Both the position numbers and the translations under genes were made by a program. The notes beneath the pieces were generated by a model. That model did not search any database, had not been told where the DNA came from, and worked only from the letters and a program-made list of their open reading frames with translations. A stretch of 34,702 bases of DNA, from NCBI GenBank assembly GCA_032718475.1, contig JAUCBJ010006467.1, positions 1-34,702 on the forward strand, read 5' to 3'. The stretch comes from Nemertoderma westbladi. Taxonomy: Eukaryota; Xenacoelomorpha; Nemertodermatida; Nemertodermatidae. This document shows, piece after piece, positions 1 to 9,897 of the stretch (positions are counted from its first letter, which is position 1; each line of letters opens with the position of its first letter).

Positions 1-260
1 AAGGAGAAGAGTATTGTAAAATAAAAATGTCGTACTTAACTTAAATAGCCCTCGTTAGAAGGTTTACAAATGAGAGTTAAAGTGTGTAAGGGCGGGCAAA
101 CTGATATGGATCTCTATTTTTACAACTAGTTTAACACAAACTGATAGCATCGCCTTCACTCATATATATTTTAGGAAAGACAGTTTTCGTATATCTAATA
201 GAGATTAGTATAATGTACTTTCTAACATAGGCTTTCGTGCTGTGCGAAGGCCCCACGAAC
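1..260. other. AT-rich flank with no clear coding signal
   Basis: I see no supported gene here. The reading frame that becomes integrase-like further right is not convincingly recognisable upstream of about 261. This stretch may hold more of the same decayed retroelement, but it is too diverged to call by eye. Confidence 0.4.
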
Positions 261-369
261 GTGTTTAAATGTGCAGTAGGCCTAATTAGGGCAATACACC
301 TAGAAATTGTTAGGGATCTGAGCCAAAAATCATTTATTGCCGAATTTCATCGGTTTATCTCGCGCCGCG
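261..369 (+). pseudogene. LTR-retrotransposon integrase fragment, first part (BEL/Pao-like)
   Basis: One frame reads through this stretch with the typical integrase-core segment RAIHLEIVRDLSQKSF followed by an EFHRFISRR stretch. In BEL/Pao-type integrases this lies between the first and second catalytic Asp. The frame stops being integrase-like exactly at 369, where a DNA transposon (370-4084) begins. It resumes in the same frame at 4088, where the codon shared by both sides completes a Gly. Integrase joins retroelement cDNA to host DNA; this copy is a dead fragment. The rest of the element is not recognisable on the left, and the LTRs are not in the window or have decayed. It is a different, older family from the elements at 7808-29648. 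Confidence 0.7.
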
Positions 370-419
370 CGGCCCTTAACCCCTATTAGTACCGGGCTAT
401 AAAATGTTGTACAAATACC

Positions 420-446
420 GGGGGGGGGGATCGACCCCCCCCCCCC
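420..446. repeat. Subterminal G-run/C-run hairpin, left end of the TTAA element
   Basis: Ten G (420-429), a short ATCGA loop region and twelve C (435-446) form an inverted repeat. A matching structure sits at the other end of the same element (1892-1926), so it is probably part of the terminal inverted repeat architecture. Confidence 0.6.
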
Positions 447-789
447 TAAAATCTACAAATTTTTACGAAAACGTCTGATTTTTTGTTTGTACGTAGGTAT
501 CACTAGTCTCGATCCGACCTAAAAAAAAAATTTCGAAAAAATGTACTGGGGTGGTTATATTGCATCACCAAAATTACAAGTTGTGCACAATTTTCACAAA
601 ATTTGAAAGTTACATTTTTCGGCTAACTGTTTTTCAATACAGGTTTTCTGGGGCGCAACTGTACATTGGAAAATATTTAAAAATTATATGATTACTCTAC
701 GTAGGAAAAAATGAAAAAAACAAGTAACCAGGACTTTTCAGTTAGAACACAAAATTTTTAATTCACTTATACGATGCTATAATTTCACA

Positions 790-1640
790 TTTTCAGGTTT
801 TCTAGGGCGCTGATTCCAATTGAATACATTTCTAATATGCCAGATCATTGCTACTTGTATTTTTCGGCGTATTTTGGCAAATTTTCGTGCTAGCACCAAA
901 TTTCGTACCCACCACCAAAAAGTACAAGTTTGCGATATCCGGTGCTGTTTTTATTCATTCCAACGGATTCAGGACCCTCATATACCCGTATAATGCAAGA
1001 AACGATATGATACTATCTACTGATCAATTTGCTTATTTTCCAAAATGTGGTGCTGGCACAACAATTTTCACCCACCGGCTAAAAATACAAGTTTGAAATC
1101 TCTTATGAAATTTTTTTCCTGATTCCATTGAATTCAGAACCCTCACAAACCCGTATAACGCAAGAAACAAGGTGACACAATCAATTGATATATTTGATGG
1201 TTTTCAAAATTTGGTGCTAGCTCCACATTTTGCACCCACTTCCGAAAAATACAAGTTCGAGATGTCTAGTTCGATAAATATATATTCCATTGAATTCAGA
1301 ACAGCCATAAACCTCTAAAACGCAAGAAATAAATTGTCACCAGCAATTTTATCTATTGAATGGATTTTCAAAATTTCGTGCTAGCACCAAAATTTGCACA
1401 CAGCACCGAAAAATACAAGTGTGATACGCTTAGTGCAACTCGTATATATTACATCGAAACTAGAATCCCAAAAAACCCCAATTGCGTAAAAAACAAGTTT
1501 CAAACAATCAATTTACAAAATTGGCATATTTCAAAATTTGGTGCTGTCACCAAAATTTGGCACCCGCCGAAAAAAACAAGTTTGAAATTTCTAAATCAAT
1601 TTATATGAATTCTGTCCAATTGCTAACACCAAAAAACCGG
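790..1640. repeat. Degenerate tandem repeat, period about 165 bp, about 5 copies
   Basis: A motif like TTTCGTGCTAGCACC followed by a CACC...GAAAAATACAAGTTT block recurs at about 882, 1041, 1206, 1373 and 1533. Each copy also carries a variant of CATTGAATTCAGAACC and of CGCAAGAAA. Copies are roughly 70-80% alike by eye. The array lies wholly within the TTAA-flanked element. Confidence 0.6.
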
Positions 1641-1891
1641 TGTAAATCAAAAATAGAGATGTTACAATTCATATGTAATTTTCATGTAATGTATAATTCA
1701 TAATGTAATTTTCAAAAAACGTCTCAAAAAAAGTGCCAAAAGTAGGGTTAAAAAATGGTGCTATAACTCAAACACTACCCAATATTTTTGAAACGGTTTT
1801 CACTACTAGGTAGACAATAGATTTTTAGGAAAAGTCATAAAATGTGAGATTCCCAACTACTTTTGTTTCAGAATTATAATAAAAAAACCAC

Positions 1892-1926
1892 GGGGGGGGG
1901 GTCATATTGACCCCCCCCCCCCCCCC
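1892..1926. repeat. Subterminal G-run/C-run hairpin, right end of the TTAA element
   Basis: Ten G (1892-1901), a TCATATTGA centre and sixteen C (1911-1926) form an inverted repeat. It is the counterpart of the structure at 420-446. Confidence 0.6.
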
Positions 1927-1943
1927 GGGTTTAACAGGGTTAA

Positions 1944-2274
1944 ATGCCAAAACCGTCTATCTCATTTTTACATAGTTTTGAGAAAAACGCAAAATACATT
2001 CCAGGCCTGTCATTTGAATCCTGATTGGTGGAAATCCTGTGAAATGATGTCATTAGGTAAGTTATAGTCATAGAATTCTCTGAACAGCATATTTTTAACT
2101 GAAACTCCTATCTACATAGTACAATGTGAGATAGAGGGTATTTGCTTTTATTTTTTCGTAGACATTTGTGTGCTAAAACCGTCTATCTCAGAGTTAGTCT
2201 GTTTTGGCATGTATAAATTTTGTTGTTTAACCTGAAGTTCTAGGCATTCTTACATGCCAAATCAGACTATCTCA
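1944..2274. repeat. Left subterminal repeats of the CGCG-flanked transposon
   Basis: The motif ATGCCAAAACCGTCTATCTC occurs at 1944, again as TGCTAAAACCGTCTATCTCA at 2171-2190, and in a diverged form at 2254-2274. Inverted copies lie at 3839-3858, 3925-3943 and 4054-4074. Symmetric inward-facing repeats of this kind are usual for transposase binding sites. Confidence 0.55.
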
Positions 2275-2729
2275 GATATAAACCCTATCTGGCCCGGCTT
2301 TTTTAATACGTAATTGGTTAGAAAACAAAAATTATGTTGTGTTTGGTTTGATATTTCCGAAGGTATATGGGTTTTCGAGGTCTCTGATCGAGATGAAACT
2401 TGTTAATAATATTTCTCGTACATCAAACGTCATTTTTGGGGCCATTCTGATACCCCAGGTTGAAAAGTAGATGTAGCAAAAATTTAATACGTTTTTTTAC
2501 TGTAGCATAAAACTTACAAATGCCAAAAATTGAATTTAGTTTGATAATATGATATTTTTGTGTCTCATATTCGTGATCAACTTCTCAGAAAACCCCTAAT
2601 GTCATGAAATAAGGTTGATATAGTAATGATTTTTTATTAACAAATTTATTCTACATTTATATTTTTCGTGCCGCACATTGACACATTGCTAAAAATGCCA
2701 TAATCAACAAGGTTCGATATATTCCAGTA

Positions 2730-3358
2730 CAAGGGGTTGGTGGAACAGGAGTTTTATAGCGCCGGAAGACAATTAAAAGATAAATTAAACAACGGCCTAT
2801 ATATTTCTCCCCGCTGGGGTATCGTCGGGGCCTGATTACTTAAAACAAACTGGTAAAACTGCAAAAACACAAAGGTATGAAACACCGGTACCGGTATGCA
2901 ATGTAAAGCAGTAAGGGACATCAGACTCATGACTGGCTAAACAGAACCTACAGTATATCTCCAAAAAATTATATAAATGCAGTATATTTTTATAAGACAG
3001 TAGAACCTAGAACAACAGAACCTACAGTATATCTTTATAAGACAATGCTAAACAAACGCCCCCAACTATGATATAGGCTAAGCTTACATAATAACAAAAT
3101 CAAATTACATTACAATAAATTAAATTTGATCATGCGCACCTAATTTCCAGGCTAGACGTAAATGAAAGCAACAGAGATCTGGAATAACTGCATTCTCCTA
3201 CGGTCTCCAAAACTTCAAATATTCCTACAAACCACTACGAAAAAATAGTGCTAAATAGATTGAGACGTACATAAGTCCATGATAAAATTAAAATTATGAT
3301 AAAATTAAATTTTAATTGTCTTCCGGGGCTATAAAACTCATGTTCCACCAACCCCTTG
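2730..3358. mobile_element. TA-flanked MITE with 49-bp terminal inverted repeats
   Basis: The left end (from CAAGGGGTTGGTGGAACA) and the reverse complement of the right end match over about 49 bp with two mismatches. TA lies on both sides (2728-2729 and 3359-3360). The element is 629 bp with an AT-rich interior and no ORF. A TA duplication suggests mobilisation by a Tc1/mariner-type transposase. It is inserted in the middle of the CGCG-flanked transposon. Confidence 0.75.
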
Positions 3359-3821
3359 TAATGGATCATTGTGACGCCCTTAAGTCGGCTTGCTACGACC
3401 TTAAGCAATACATTTCTGTGTCATATTCGTGATCAGCACTCCAAAAAAAATCAAATATTTCAATAAAGGTCATAAAATTGGCTTGATTGCTTGTTTTTTC
3501 GTTCCCCAGGGGGCACATTCAAAATTACAAAAAAATTTCTCGAATGTTATATTTGAGTTTCTACAATCGTCATCAACATCCAAAAAACTAAATATACCGC
3601 AAATCAATTTATTTTAGTTAGTTTTTAATTTTAATTTAATTTTAGAACGAAAAATACTGGAGATGGGTGTCAGAAAGTTACCATGGCACGAAAACTAACA
3701 TACTGTAGCTATATAAATGACATTTGCGATGTTGGATAGCCCACTAAATATTAGGACACTAGTAAAACTAGGTACTAGTAAAAGCATAATTGTTAGGCTA
3801 TAAGGCAAGTTTACAGTCATT

Positions 3822-4084
3822 ATTGTATTGTAGATCATAGAGATAGATTGTTTTGGCCAATACAAATGAATAATTATTAGATATTGAATCCAGGTTTTGG
3901 GATTTACTATTATTGACAGATTGTTGAGATAGACGGTTTTGGCAAAAATATAACTCCTTAGGACTTTATAATTACGTCTTAAGACTTGGCTAGAAAGATG
4001 CGCCTCGGTTTTCTGATTCCAAATAATATGCACATGTCATTTTTCTAAAAAACTGAGTTAGACGGTTTTGGCATGTAAGGGCCG
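3822..4084. repeat. Right subterminal and terminal inverted repeats of the CGCG-flanked transposon
   Basis: Inverted copies of the left-arm motif occur at 3839-3858, 3925-3943 (TGAGATAGACGGTTTTGGC) and 4054-4074, followed by the terminus TAAGGGCCG at 4076-4084. This intact arm also shows the empty-site sequence for the TTAA element found in the left arm. Confidence 0.6.
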
Positions 4085-4412
4085 CGCGGAATACCCATTC
4101 ATATGTTTTCTGACAATGCCTCTAATTTTCATATCAACATTATTGTATTACAAAACAAATTGTTAAATTGTCCAGCAGTAATAGACGAATTCGGCAAACA
4201 AGAAATACATTGGGAATTTAATGTACCTCTTAAACCCTCAGTATACGGTTTCATCGAACGTATGGTCGGTTGAACTAAGGGATGCATGAAGAAAGTTCTA
4301 GGTAGATCAGTTACAACCAATTACACCAATTACTAGACCAATTACATACAGTAATCGTCCAAATAGAAGCAATTGAGAACAGCAGACCTCTTACATTCAA
4401 TACGACAAAAGG
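4085..4412 (+). pseudogene. LTR-retrotransposon integrase fragment, second part
   Basis: Directly after the transposon the integrase frame continues through GIPIHMFSDNASNF (second catalytic Asp in the SDN motif), then a WEFNVPLKP segment and GFIERMVG, which carries the catalytic Glu. A TGA follows at the VG, then a KKVLGRS stretch, further stops and a frameshift near 4350, then ENSRPLTF. These are characteristic integrase landmarks in the correct order and spacing. The copy is non-functional. Similarity fades after about 4412, before the region where a C-terminal domain would begin. Confidence 0.75.
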
Positions 4413-5571
4413 GAAGATCTCAATAAATACTCAATATCCCAACTCAAAATAAGGTCATAAATTGATGGACCTAGCCTTGATATTTTGTACAATAACTCGA
4501 GAACTAATCACTCAACTCATATTTTTAGAGTGTCAACATCACCTAAATTGATCATTGAAGTTATGTGTGAATTCTGGACGCCTTGAGATAATTAGAAGAC
4601 TTATCATTTTTAGTGTATTTGTCAATATCGCATCAACGCGCTAATGTTGACTTGTGCCGGACTTCACATTTTCTGCAATATCTCAATAACTATTCGCTCT
4701 ATGCTTGTATTGAAGGTATCTACACCAACTAAATCGGTCATTGCGGTTCTAATGAGCATAATATCAATGCAGTAGGAATACTAGAAGTTGAACATCATAA
4801 AAATGGGGAATATGACTCACTTCCGCCAAGGGCGGGAACTGGCCATGTGCCTGTAGGAATATTTCCTGTCATCTCCAAATCAAAATTTTGGTATCTATCG
4901 AAGTTTGGGCCCATTTGATGACATCTGATGTGCGAACTGAGTTGAAATTCGAAATAAAAGTTTTTTTGGACCACCCTTGCTGGACCTATTGCCTATATTA
5001 CTATATAACCTATAACTGATTCTTATCGCAGCTTTACTTAAACTTGAATTGATTACAGCGAGTGAACTTGACATGCTAGCAAATCCAAAAGCCGATTCGG
5101 AATCAGCATCGTTCAATTGTATAGAAAAGTGTATTTTCATATGAACAAATTGATATTTGAAAAATAATGCTTAAACCCACAAGGTGGACTGCCGCGCTTA
5201 AAATTTGTAAACTTCAATGTGCTTGAGCACACCCTAAAATTTGAAATATGATGCTCAAATTTTTTTTGGTGTGTTTTCTCATGGAATGGACACAATTGAC
5301 ACCCTGAGCGATCAAAAAATCACATTTTCGATTTTTAAGAACCACCCTAAGGTATACCCCCCCCCCCCCCCCTTTCTAAAGATAAATAATAATAAGTCGA
5401 ACGAATTTGTTCCTAATCGCTGGCCTAACGACCGAAGAAAATTAACTTTTTTTATGAGATAGTTAAAATCTGGGTGCAAAATATTTCCTCAAAGGTTGAT
5501 ATAAGTAAAGAAAATACGATACAGATTAATATTAAATATTAAATAATAAGTGTAATAATAATCTCTTTTAG
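4413..5571. other. Non-coding stretch, no supported gene
   Basis: No convincing coding region was found. Two blocks around 4490-4620 and 4650-4800 look weakly alike (a TCATTG...GGT/AGTT core after CACCTAAATTGA-like text), suggesting an old duplication. A run of about 15 C lies near 5350. The small frames here have no family features. Confidence 0.4.
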
Positions 5572-5756
5572 GTACATGGAAGTCCCGATAGATTGCCCCC
5601 CTTTCATGGAAGGAACCACCAATCAGGTTGTGTTTGATTGCATCAACCTGTCGACTACAAATTTCAGTTGCTCTACAAAAAACAATATCACTGTGAATGC
5701 CAGTAACTCAGACGGACACGTTCAAGGCGAGCTACGCTACCAACCTAAAAGAATGT
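5572..5756 (+). CDS. Candidate internal exon of an extracellular glycoprotein
   Basis: A 185-bp open block is bounded by a good acceptor (pyrimidine-rich tract then TTTTAG ending at 5571) and a GTAAG donor at 5757. Read in the open frame it gives about 61 residues with three Cys and four N-glycosylation sequons (NLS, NFS, NIT, NAS), suggesting part of a secreted or membrane ectodomain. The exon would begin with the third base of a split codon and end after the first base of the next (TGT if read straight on). Codon use and GC content are higher than in the flanks. No domain can be named. It could be an orphan exon, a pseudoexon or chance; partner exons are not visible in the window. Confidence 0.35.
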
Positions 5757-6170
5757 GTAAGCCAATATTTATTTAGGACTGAGTTTGATTCGCACAACAT
5801 TAGTCTGGTGGCAGTTCTTCTGCCTATTAATCTTACTAAGATGTCCTCTTGAGAGATTTTTAGGACGCGCCTGAGTACCACCCGGTAGTATTTTGAACAA
5901 CTGAAGGAGCAACACATGTACTATACTATCCAGGTGGAGAGCGCAAATGGAGAATTTGCGCCATGCGAGTGCATGGCCGACTGCGTTGGCCATGTGGTAT
6001 TGTTCTACAGTAGAATATTTCGGTATTACTAGAGAGTCATTATTAGCACATGATGCTGATGGTAAATAATAATGCCTACCTTGATTTTGTTAAGGTCAGT
6101 TTTATTTATACTTGTAGGCTAATATATATAACTATACATGGGCGTAGTCGTAATGTTCCAAATACTCTTG
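5757..6170. other. Non-coding stretch
   Basis: No gene, RNA or mobile element could be supported here. If the exon at 5572-5756 is real, this is the start of its downstream intron. Confidence 0.35.
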
Positions 6171-6206
6171 TTGCGCCTGTCGATTCGTATAAATCGACAG
6201 GCGCAA
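6171..6206. repeat. Perfect 15-bp stem hairpin
   Basis: TTGCGCCTGTCGATT at 6171-6185 is the exact reverse complement of 6192-6206, around a 6-nt loop (CGTATA). It is GC-rich against an AT-rich background and is not part of any element I could delimit. Confidence 0.85.
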
Positions 6207-6503
6207 ATACCCCCCCAATTTATACTACAAAATTTGTGGCACGAAACACATTACACGAAATGGAATTACAATAAAAGCAGCCCATTTAAAACCATTTTCA
6301 ATCAATTAATTCAGCACCTTAGAAAACCTTATAATAGTTAAAAAGATTATTCAAATTTTTTGAGTTAATCATGGTTCTGAATTAACGAGGATGGTCTCTG
6401 AATTAACGAGTGAGGACCCTGAGTTAATAAGGATATTCCCTGGACTAATAAAAAATAATTAATACCAAAATTAATAACAAAAGAAGACCCAAAATACAAT
6501 ACC
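6207..6503. other. AT-rich non-coding stretch with short direct repeats
   Basis: Around 6360-6450 a motif resembling CTGAATTAACGAGGAT is repeated about four times with changes (GAGTTAAT, GAATTAACGAG, GAGTTAATAAGGAT). Otherwise nothing is recognisable. Confidence 0.4.
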
Positions 6504-6862
6504 AGCAAATACAGAAATACTCAAATTAACAAAAAAAACACAAAAAGTATCACTTAATAAAAAATTTAATATTGAACTTAAAGCTCCAATATCACAAATA
6601 AAACCCATGAGGGAGTATTCCAATAAACAATTGTTCAACCCCAGTGATTTTGAAATACACCAGACATGTCAGAGAGCATTGCAAATACAGAAGTACTCAA
6701 ATTAACAAAAAAAAACAAAAAGTATTACTTAATAAAAAATGTAATATTGAACCTTTAAAGCTCTACTTAATCACAATGAAATCCACATGAAGATGTATTC
6801 CAATTACAATTGTTCAATCCCAGTAACTTATGGAACACACCAGATGTGTCAGAGAGCATTAT
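6504..6862. repeat. Tandem duplication, period about 177 bp
   Basis: Two adjacent copies start with GCAAATACAG at 6504 and 6681. Both end near a CACACCAGA-TGTCAGAGAGCATT block (about 6660-6680 and 6838-6861). They are about 80-85% alike by eye. There is no ORF. Confidence 0.75.
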
Positions 6863-6984
6863 AAGTGTTGTTTCCTTGCACAAAAATGAATTCTTCTTCA
6901 TAAATCATGTGCACAATTTTCAAACATATTCAAACAATCCATAGTGTGGAACCGGTAGTCATACAGCAATTTAGTGTGGGGACA

Positions 6985-7136
6985 TTTTTTTTTTAGGGTG
7001 GGGGGGGGGGGGGGGGGTTGGTGGAAGGGTCGGTGGTAACCCTTAACCATAACTGTAACTGGGGTTGGGGGTGGAACGGTCGGGGGTAACCCTATCCTAT
7101 AGCTGTGGTAAGGGGGGGGGGGGGGGGGGGGGGGTA
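6985..7136. repeat. G-rich tract with two long G homopolymers
   Basis: Two G runs of roughly 18-22 bases bracket a G-rich interval. A GGTGG(A)A-GGTCGG-GGTAACCCT phrase is repeated within it (about 7020-7045 and 7070-7100). The + strand could form G-quadruplexes. The homopolymer lengths may be inaccurate for sequencing reasons. Confidence 0.6.
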
Positions 7137-7807
7137 GCCTTTCCCTTAATGTTTTAAATTAATTTTTCAAACCCACATAGTTGGTTTATTTATAATCATA
7201 ATCGTCATTTATAAAGATACATTTTTGTTACAAAATCATTATACCAACACAACAGTTACAACATAACACGGCCCAGTGAAATGAACTTAGCACATAGGCC
7301 TAGCACAATAAATACGAATCATGGCTCACTCACGAAATTGGGGCGGGATTTGGGTTGTTATAATATAGCGTGGGTAAATGTACAGTACATATTATTCAGT
7401 GCACAAAGGCAGAGCTTGAAAACCAAAAAAATATTTTTTACCAGCGATGATTTAGGTCTTCATAAATCCGGCCGCATGGTATACCACCCACCAGTGCGGA
7501 TATATCAGAGTACGATGTTGAACTATGAAGTAAATTGAGATTAATTTGCATTTATTACAATTAATTATAACAATAAGATTCAAAGAGAGCGCCTACGTGC
7601 GTGAGGGAGGGGGGGGGGGGGGGGGGGTGCCGGTAATTCTAATCCATTTGAAAAGTAAATGTAAAACGAAACCAAATAAAATAAATGAAAATAACGAAAT
7701 GAAAAACGCAATAATAAGTGTTAGGATTGGTTAAATTTTAGTTTCGTTTCGTTATATAAATTTTTATATAAATAAATTCGATTTAAAATAAAAAATAAAT
7801 ATATAAA
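7137..7807. other. AT-rich non-coding flank of the outer retrotransposon
   Basis: No supported gene. A further G run lies at about 7608-7627. The last five bases, ATAAA (7803-7807), are the target-site duplication of the element that starts at 7808. Confidence 0.45.
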
Positions 7808-8471
7808 TGTAAGCGGATTCAATTCCACTTCATTACCCACCAGAAAATGGGATGGTGGCATTTTAGCAATATGTTGGAGATACGATATTAGCAATATTAA
7901 TCTCGTCTCATAACCAACATTTGGGGGGGGGGGGGGCGTCACAAGCCCCAAAGCCACATAGAAAGGAAGGTTAGAGGTCAAACCACCTCGGAGGGAACAC
8001 AGCTAGTAGAGGCTAGCAGCAGAGGGGAAACACTCCCAGAGAGTGCCAGGGTGAGAAGTAGCCTATTAGCCAATAGGGGGGAGGGAAGCACGTGATAGGA
8101 AACAGGAGAGCATCCATTAGGTAGCAGGCCAAGGTAGAGTAGGAGGTGAAGCAATATTAGTGTATCAGTCATATATTATGTCAGATTCTTGGATTGGTAC
8201 ATCAGTTAGTTAGTTACTCAGTTTTAGTGCAGACAGATAACAATTATTCACTGTCATCGTCATCGGCTGTCATCATATACTATTACCGGTATCAATCATA
8301 TACTATTATCTCTGTCATATATTATTGCTATCATATATTATAACATCAAGAAACAACATCAAACTCTGATCGCTTTTCTCCAACGGCCTCGGCGGAGCTA
8401 TTAGTACCATCTCAGAGCCAACGGTGACGCTTATAACAATTTACCCAGTCGGGATCTCTGATCCCGTCACA
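7808..8471 (+). repeat. 5' LTR of the outer element
   Basis: This matches 28996-29648 along its length, with roughly 20 substitutions, a G-run length difference and one indel near 8195. It ends in a small hairpin (GGGATC TCT GATCCC) just before the terminal GTCACA. The 12-bp U3 hairpin seen in the 3' LTR has two mismatches here (7878-7908). The promoter was not located with confidence. Confidence 0.9.
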
Positions 8472-8530
8472 GTGAATAATTGCCAACTGCCAACTGAACT
8501 GTGACTGCAGAGATAGAGAGAAGTAGAAAG

Positions 8531-9297
8531 ATGGCAGAAGAAGGAAAGCCCCGATTATCAGAGGGAGAGAGAACGCCGCCGCAGACCCCGGACGATACCA
8601 ACCAAACAATCCATGAGGCCGCGACGCAACGGTATCGGCCTGCGACGCCGGATTCGCCGACAAGGGACGATCTGGTAGCCCAAGCGGAGGGCGGCCGTCA
8701 ACCACGAGGGAGGGACGAGTCGACGTACGATGGCGGTCAGAGTACCGAAGTCGCCGGACAGCCACAGGCCGAGGGCGACGGACGGCCCACCAGAACGGCA
8801 ACGGTGGGGCCGCCGGTACGATGCCAACCAGGAGAGGTGGAGGAGTCGGGAGACGGACGAGTCGAGGATGTCGGGACGAGTGATCGGCTACGACGGGCCT
8901 ACAACGCCACGAAGAAACTACTGAAGGAGGCCAGAGAGGGAGGAAAGGTAGACCAGCCTAAGTTACACCAAAGGCTAGGTGGGTCGAATAAACATTTTCG
9001 ACATTTAGTCCGTTTTGGACAGGGATAGCTGGCGAGTGAGAGACCGAGGGGGCTCGCCACCGAACTGTTTGAACTGTGGCGATCCGGGGTTATGGAGCCT
9101 GAAGTAGTGTACATAGGGCCATACTTAGTGGAAGCTAGGGGGATTAAGTTAGTGGGTTGGGCGGATCCGCACGAGGGTGAACCCGAGGTTAACCCCGAGG
9201 ATTCGGTCTCATCGGTTGGTGAGAACCCCAGAAAGCGGGGGAAAGTTAGTAGGACAGAGAGGCGACGGGAGACCGTCGCGACCGATAAGTCCGCTAC
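8531..9297 (+). pseudogene. gag: Outer element gag, N-terminal part (broken; interrupted by the nested insertion)
   Basis: The likely start is the ATG at 8531 in strong Kozak context (AAG ATG G); the frame upstream has only a GTG. The N-terminal region is rich in Pro, Arg, Glu and Gly and contains RYRPATPD, also present in the inner element. A YNATKKLLKEA helix-like segment follows, then a TAG stop at 9026-9028. The same frame continues afterwards through VVYIGPYLVEARGIKLVGW and EVNPEDSVSSVGE, closely matching the inner element (VVYIGPYSVDARGVKLVGW). The frame is cut at 9297 by the nested element and resumes at 22737 without a phase change. The product would be the N-terminal portion of the structural Gag protein. 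Confidence 0.75.
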
Positions 9298-9859
9298 TGT
9301 GACGGGATCCAGCGAGGATCCCGGTTTATCCGGTTTTTAATCTATGCGTCCCCGCCGTGTGTGAAAGGTGAAAGAGTTTGCTGATCGTTGTATGTAGTCC
9401 TTCGGGTATAATAGCATAAATGAATAAATGAATAAATGGAATTGTCAATAGAATATTAATGGTAAGCGGAAGGCGGGTATCGAAGACGGTGATTAAAGTC
9501 CCGGTACTTCCCTAGCTAAACTAACCTAACTAAACTGAATAAATGATACAATGAATAAATGATAGCTGCACTGATAATGTATATTGCACGGTTGGCCAAG
9601 TTACGTTACCCAGCCAGTGCCTTCCCCCCATTGGCTAATAACTCTGTTGTCACCCTTTGCCCCCCTCTGAAGTGCTTCCCTTCGCCCTTGCTATTCTCTC
9701 TCTTTCAGGGGTGTAACCGCTGACCCTTATTGTGCGTATGTGTCTCCTTCCCACTTGGTTGGGGTGACACGAGGTTGATATTGGTAATCAACCTCGTGCT
9801 CCCAATATTGCTTAACGGCTCGCTTTATGGGGTGGTTAGCGGAATTGGATAAGCTAACA
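9298..9859 (-). repeat. 3' LTR of the inner element
   Basis: Same length as the 22170-22731 copy, with about ten base differences. It contains a 12-bp stem hairpin (9768-9798) near its start on the - strand and a GGGATCC/GGATCCC hairpin near its end. Confidence 0.92.
9768..9798 (-). repeat. U3 hairpin, inner 3' LTR
   Basis: CACGAGGTTGAT (9768-9779) pairs perfectly with 9787-9798 around a 7-nt loop. The identical structure is at 22640-22670 in the other LTR. It lies about 60-90 nt inside the LTR start on the - strand. Confidence 0.8.
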
Positions 9860-9897
9860 CTCCCCCCCATGCTATCTTCCCGGTAAGAAGATAGCAT
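9860..9897 (-). promoter_or_regulatory. Polypurine tract with adjacent conserved hairpin (inner element)
   Basis: Read on the - strand, a 10-bp stem hairpin (ATGCTATCTT with AAGATAGCAT, 9-nt loop) is followed directly by GGGGGGGAG and then the LTR start TGT. The purine run is the expected plus-strand primer site for reverse transcription. The same hairpin with the same stem sequence precedes the outer element's 3' LTR. Confidence 0.8.

Larger units (their letters stand above)
380..1939. mobile_element. piggyBac-like non-autonomous element in a TTAA site
   Basis: TTAA flanks both sides (376-379 and 1940-1943), and the ends begin with CCC (CCCCTATTAG on the left, CCCTGTTAAACCCGGG on the right read inwards). 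TTAA duplication with CCC-starting ends is the piggyBac signature. The insertion is supported by its host: the intact right arm of the surrounding transposon reads GGCCCTTACATGCC, matching GGCCC-TTAA-ATGCC on the left once this element is removed. Both ends carry a subterminal G-run/C-run hairpin. The interior holds about five 165-bp tandem repeats and no transposase. The short ORFs inside are repeat frames and do not look like genes. Confidence 0.6.
370..4084. mobile_element. Composite non-autonomous DNA transposon with 4-bp CGCG target duplication
   Basis: The termini are inverted copies beginning CGGCCCTTA and running into a shared motif (ATGCCAAAACCGTCTA). They are flanked by CGCG at 366-369 and 4085-4088. 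Removing the element plus one CGCG restores an open integrase frame across the junction, which is strong evidence for the exact ends. No transposase was found, so it is non-autonomous or gutted. About 2.2 kb of its length is later insertions: a TTAA-flanked element (380-1939) and a TA-flanked MITE (2730-3358). A 4-bp duplication is used by several superfamilies, such as Sola1 and Chapaev, and I cannot choose between them. Confidence 0.65.

Noticed and set aside
848-1703. Short + strand ORFs of 73-82 codons
   Set aside because: They lie in a degenerate 165-bp tandem repeat and repeat the same peptide fragments.
8501-8530. A gag start at 8501
   Set aside because: That codon is GTG. The ATG at 8531 has a strong Kozak context and aligns with the inner element's start region.
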